Positions 61,034 to 64,000 of a DNA stretch of 64,000 nt are shown here, in pieces. The translations under genes and the position numbers were made by a program. How positions within the stretch are numbered: the first letter of the stretch is position 1; the number at the start of each line of letters is the position of its first letter. The notes beneath the pieces were generated by a model. The model made no database searches, had not been told where the DNA came from, and worked only from the letters and a program-made list of their open reading frames with translations. Source of the stretch: Caloramator quimbayensis (GTDB taxonomy: Bacteria; Bacillota; Clostridia; Clostridiales; Caloramatoraceae); contig NZ_FUYH01000013.1 in NCBI RefSeq assembly GCF_900167605.1, forward strand, positions 1 to 64,000, given 5' to 3'.

Positions 61034-61729
61034 ATGTTTACACCAATAAGGAACGTTAAAATATATGAGCAGGTAATAGAGCAGATACAGGGGATGATTT
61101 TAGACGGAAAACTGAAAAAAGGGGATAAACTCCCGTCGGAGAGGGATTTGGCAGAGCAGCTTAATGTTAGCAGAACTTCAGTAAGGGAAGCATTAAGATC
61201 CCTTGAGGTTATAGGGCTTATAGAGTGCAGGCAGGGGGAAGGAAATTTTGTAAAGGAAAGGTTTGAAAACAACCTAATAGAGCCCCTTTCAATAATATTC
61301 CTTTTAGAAGATAGAAATCCTATTGAAATACTGGAGCTTAGGAAAATAATTGAAATAGAAACCGCATACCTTGCAGCAAAGAGAATAACCGATGAGGAAA
61401 TAAAAGACCTTAAAGACATAGTTGAAAGGCTCAAAGCTTCAAAGGATGAGGCTGAAAGCGCAAAAATCGATAAGGAGTTTCACTATAGAATTGCAAAATC
61501 CTCAGGAAACTTTTTAATAGTAAATATACTAAATATACTCTCATCCCTTATGGACAGGTACATATTAGAAGCAAGAAAGATTATACTTTTAACCGGAGAA
61601 AACAGCGAATACCTTTTAAATCAGCATGAAAACATATATACTGCTCTATCTGACAGAAATCCCGATATGGCGTCATTATACATGAAAAAGCATTTTGAAA
61701 TGATAGAAAGAAGCATCGAAAACAAATAA
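61034..61729 (+). CDS. FadR/LldR-type GntR-family regulator
   Basis: 231 residues: a GntR winged helix (QVIEQIQGMILDGKLKKGDKLPSERDLAEQLNVSRTSVREALRSLEVIGLI) and an all-helical FCD ligand domain (ILELRKIIEIETAYLAA...DKEFHYRIAKSSGN). FCD regulators of this subgroup respond to lactate or other small acids. It lies upstream of the L-lactate permease, and a TGGT-N3-ACCA operator is present between them. CTGGAGTGATAAC precedes the ATG. A terminator follows, so it is a separate transcript. Confidence 0.9.
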   Translation: MFTPIRNVKIYEQVIEQIQGMILDGKLKKGDKLPSERDLAEQLNVSRTSVREALRSLEVIGLIECRQGEGNFVKERFENNLIEPLSIIFLLEDRNPIEILELRKIIEIETAYLAAKRITDEEIKDLKDIVERLKASKDEAESAKIDKEFHYRIAKSSGNFLIVNILNILSSLMDRYILEARKIILLTGENSEYLLNQHENIYTALSDRNPDMASLYMKKHFEMIERSIENK

Positions 61730-61902
61730 TATTTTCATTAATATAGACTTGTTATTAAAATAACTTAGTTTTCTAAAAATTTAACCAAGTTTTTCGTAAA
61801 ATTAAAATAAATACACTTTTCTAAAAAATTTTATTAGTAATTTTATGGATGGTATAACATTTTTATATAATATATTCAACATTAAAATTAATCAATATGT
61901 TT

Positions 61903-61937
61903 AACCTATGCTTAATTTTTAAGGCATAGGTTTTTTA
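61903..61937 (+). terminator. Terminator of the FadR-type gene
   Basis: AACCTATGC / GCATAGGTT with inner CTTAA/TTAAG and a TTTTTTATTT tail. Confidence 0.82.
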
Positions 61938-62032
61938 TTTATGCATATTAATACAATATAAATAGGCAATATGTGCTATGTTAATATAATAACTATTGTA
62001 GAATATGCATAATATATGTGTTATTATGTAAC

Positions 62033-62043
62033 TGGTAATACCA
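62033..62043. promoter_or_regulatory. FadR/LldR-type operator upstream of the lactate permease
   Basis: TGGTAATACCA, a perfect TGGT-N3-ACCA palindrome, followed by further TACCA half sites (62049-62056). The consensus for FCD GntR proteins is TGGT-N3-ACCA or a close form. Confidence 0.72.
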
Positions 62044-62091
62044 TAATACCATACCACCACGCAATACATAAAATATAAGAGGGGGATAATC

Positions 62092-63603
62092 ATGAATAGT
62101 TTTGTACTTTTTCTTATCGCTATCATTCCAATTGTATGGCTTATGGTATCTCTTGGAGTTTTAAAGATGCCCGCCTACAAAACATGTACAGCTACTTTAA
62201 TACTTACAGTAATTCTTTCAATATTTGTTTGGAAAATGCCTGCATTTAATTCCCTATCTGCAGTATTAGAAGGCATTGCCCTCGGGCTTTGGCCAATATC
62301 AATTGTTATAATATCAGCTATATTCACCTACAACTTAGCTCTACACACAAAGAGCATGGAAACAATAAAAAAGATGCTCTCAAGCATAACAACAGATAAA
62401 AGAATACAGGTTTTAATACTTGCCTGGGGATTTGGAGGCTTTTTAGAGGCAGTTGCAGGATATGGAACAGCAGTTGCAATTCCTGCAAGCATATTATCTG
62501 CAATGGGTTTTGAGCCTATATTTGCAGCAGTAATATGCCTTATAGCAAACACAGTTCCTACAGCCTTTGGTGCCGTTGGAATACCTGTAACAACCCTTTC
62601 AAAGGTAGCAAACCTTAACGTCGGCACATTAAGTTATGCAGTGAGTCTCCAGCTTTTAATATTCATAATACTAATACCCCTCGTTCTGATTATAATCACA
62701 ACAAGGAGTATAAAAGGCCTTAAAGGAGTCGTTGGAATTTCACTGCTATCAGGTATAAGCTTTGGAATACCTCAGGTATTTGCTGCAAAATATCTCGGTG
62801 CAGAACTTCCTGCACTTTTAGGAAGCATATGCAGCATGGCCGTAACAATATTTATAGCTAAAAAGTTTCACAGCAGCGACGCAAAAAAAGAAAGCGGCGT
62901 TTCCTTTAAAGAAGGATTTTTAGCATGGCTTCCATATATATTGGTTTCAATATTCATAATTGCAACAAGTCCTCTTTTCATAGGCATAAGCAATGCCTTA
63001 GGACACATTAAAACAAGCATTGTTATATATAAGGGAGAAGGTGCACAGCCCTTTGTATTTAAGTGGATTGCAACACCTGGAGTTTTAATTATAATAGCCG
63101 CTGTAATAGGAGGCCTTATTCAGGGTGCAAAATTAGGCGAAATTGTAAAGGTATTCAACAAAACTTTAAACCAGCTCACAAAATCCACAATTACAGTTCT
63201 TGCAATAGTAGCCCTTGCAAAGGTTATGGGATACAGCGGAATGATAACATCAATAGCAAAGGTTTTAGTATCTTCAACTGGAAGATTCTATCCTCTGATT
63301 TCACCTATAATAGGCGCCTTAGGAACCTTTGTAACAGGAAGCGATACTTCTTCAAATGTTCTCTTTGGAGCGCTTCAAACAGAGGTTGCAAAATCAATTG
63401 GAGTTAACCCTTATATACTTGCAGCAGCAAACACCTCAGGGGCTACGGCTGGGAAGATGATATCTCCTCAGAGCATCGCAGTTGCAACATCTGCAACAGG
63501 ACTTATAGGCTCAGAGGGCAAAATATTTAACAGCACAGTTAAGTTTTGTCTTGGATATGTAATAATCCTCGGTATTCTCGTTTATATTTTAAGTTCAATA
63601 TAA
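62092..63603 (+). CDS. lctP: L-lactate permease
   Basis: 503 residues of the LctP family with about 13 helices. Diagnostic regions: [43 protein letters not shown] and [21 protein letters not shown]...[20 protein letters not shown]. Imports lactate with H+. GAGGGGGATAATC precedes the ATG. It is followed 23 bp later by etfB, the order of anaerobic lactate-oxidation operons in which Etf and lactate dehydrogenase form an electron-confurcating complex. Confidence 0.95.
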   Translation: MNSFVLFLIAIIPIVWLMVSLGVLKMPAYKTCTATLILTVILSIFVWKMPAFNSLSAVLEGIALGLWPISIVIISAIFTYNLALHTKSMETIKKMLSSITTDKRIQVLILAWGFGGFLEAVAGYGTAVAIPASILSAMGFEPIFAAVICLIANTVPTAFGAVGIPVTTLSKVANLNVGTLSYAVSLQLLIFIILIPLVLIIITTRSIKGLKGVVGISLLSGISFGIPQVFAAKYLGAELPALLGSICSMAVTIFIAKKFHSSDAKKESGVSFKEGFLAWLPYILVSIFIIATSPLFIGISNALGHIKTSIVIYKGEGAQPFVFKWIATPGVLIIIAAVIGGLIQGAKLGEIVKVFNKTLNQLTKSTITVLAIVALAKVMGYSGMITSIAKVLVSSTGRFYPLISPIIGALGTFVTGSDTSSNVLFGALQTEVAKSIGVNPYILAAANTSGATAGKMISPQSIAVATSATGLIGSEGKIFNSTVKFCLGYVIILGILVYILSSI

Positions 63604-63626
63604 ATATTAAATCAGGGAGGTATAAT

Positions 63627-64000
63627 ATGGATATTTTAGTTTTAATAAAACAAGTTCCGGGAACAAACAAGGTCGAAGTCGACGAAAAAACAGGCGTATT
63701 AAAAAGAGACGGAGTAGATTCTAAGATGAACCCCTATGATCTTTATGCCTTAGAAACAGCCCTAAGAATAAAACAAAATAAAGGAGGAAAAATAAGCGTT
63801 TTAAGCATGGGCCCTCCACAGGCAGAATCTATTATAAAAGAGGCCTATATGATGGGCGCTGACGATGGAGCTCTTTTATCCGATAGAAAGTTTGCAGGAG
63901 CTGACGTTCTTGCAACATCCTATACTCTCTCTCAGGGTATTAAAAAGATTGGAAAGGCAGACCTTATAATATGCGGAAAACAAACAACCGATGGAGATAC
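63627..64000 (+). CDS. etfB: Electron transfer flavoprotein beta subunit, 3'-truncated by window edge
   Basis: Starts ATG at 63627 behind GGGAGG. The translated part begins [20 protein letters not shown] and continues [20 protein letters not shown], then [14 protein letters not shown], all EtfB signatures; the nucleotide-binding [10 protein letters not shown] is at the edge. In lactate-using acetogens and clostridia EtfB/EtfA pair with an FAD lactate dehydrogenase, driving NAD+ reduction by lactate with ferredoxin oxidation. The rest of the gene lies outside the window. Confidence 0.93.
   Translation, partial: MDILVLIKQVPGTNKVEVDEKTGVLKRDGVDSKMNPYDLYALETALRIKQNKGGKISVLSMGPPQAESIIKEAYMMGADDGALLSDRKFAGADVLATSYTLSQGIKKIGKADLIICGKQTTDGD

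Noticed and set aside
1-64000. tRNA, rRNA or well-known riboswitch genes
   Set aside because: I looked for T-arm (GGTTCRANTCC) patterns and conserved rRNA blocks while reading and saw none; a covariance-model scan would be decisive.

Overview
The window is a low-GC, AT-rich chromosomal segment from a spore-forming, anaerobic Clostridia-type Firmicute. Evidence includes strong AGGAGG ribosome sites, TTG/GTG starts, a YaaH/SleL-like LysM-GH18 spore enzyme, an electron-transfer flavoprotein linked to a lactate permease, nickel-maturation genes hypA/hypB, methionine gamma-lyase, CsoR-CopA-CopZ and HelD. A Clostridiaceae relative (for example Caloramator-like) is plausible, but genus is not resolvable from the sequence alone.

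Layout. 1-5.8 kb: a RAYT transposase cut by the window edge, a MerR/TipA-type regulator with a textbook 19-bp-spacer promoter, an alanine/glycine:Na+ symporter and rsgA behind a long structured leader. 5.8-12.3 kb: a LacI-controlled operon (two SnoaL-like proteins, an MFS and an SSS transporter) with two copies of the same perfect palindromic operator. 12.4-18 kb: a second AGCS symporter, an iteron-like repeat cluster, a LexA/S24 C-terminal gene fragment truncated at a repeat element, then a methyltransferase and a nuclease-helicase fusion. 18.3-20.7 kb: AraC regulator plus GH4 glycosidase, bracketed by two almost identical 89-bp repeats. 20.8-24.6 kb: hypA, a large Fe-S flavoprotein, hypB. 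25-28 kb: csoR-copA-copZ. 28.4-33 kb: methionine gamma-lyase, an NhaC-family transporter and an ACT-PAS-sigma54 activator, with TyrR-type boxes and a -24/-12 promoter. 33.4-44.5 kb: mixed housekeeping genes (DUF975, ClC, RAYT, GNAT, Crp/Fnr, GH18, SDR, acetoacetate-decarboxylase-like, lipoprotein). 44.6-49.7 kb: a secreted helical protein divergent from a two-component system, and HelD. 50-61 kb: an apparent dextran/isomalto-oligosaccharide locus (two GH66, GH15, ABC importer, MFS, GDPD, AraC). 61-64 kb: FadR-type regulator, L-lactate permease and the start of etfB, probably an electron-confurcating lactate dehydrogenase operon running off the window.

The most distinctive feature is a dense family of elements whose ends carry GGGACRGTT (and its complement AACYGTCCC): about 40 copies in intergenic DNA between 1 and 50 kb and only one, intragenic, in the last 14 kb. 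Many are paired as inverted ends of 46-292 bp units, which looks like REP/REPIN organisation, and two RAYT (HUH-Y1) transposases are present as candidate mobilisers. Copies lie repeatedly 0-20 bp after stop codons, in one case supplying the last codons of a ClC channel gene. A longer 165-bp composite unit occurs in nearly identical copies far apart, indicating recent movement.

No tRNA, rRNA or CRISPR array was seen.
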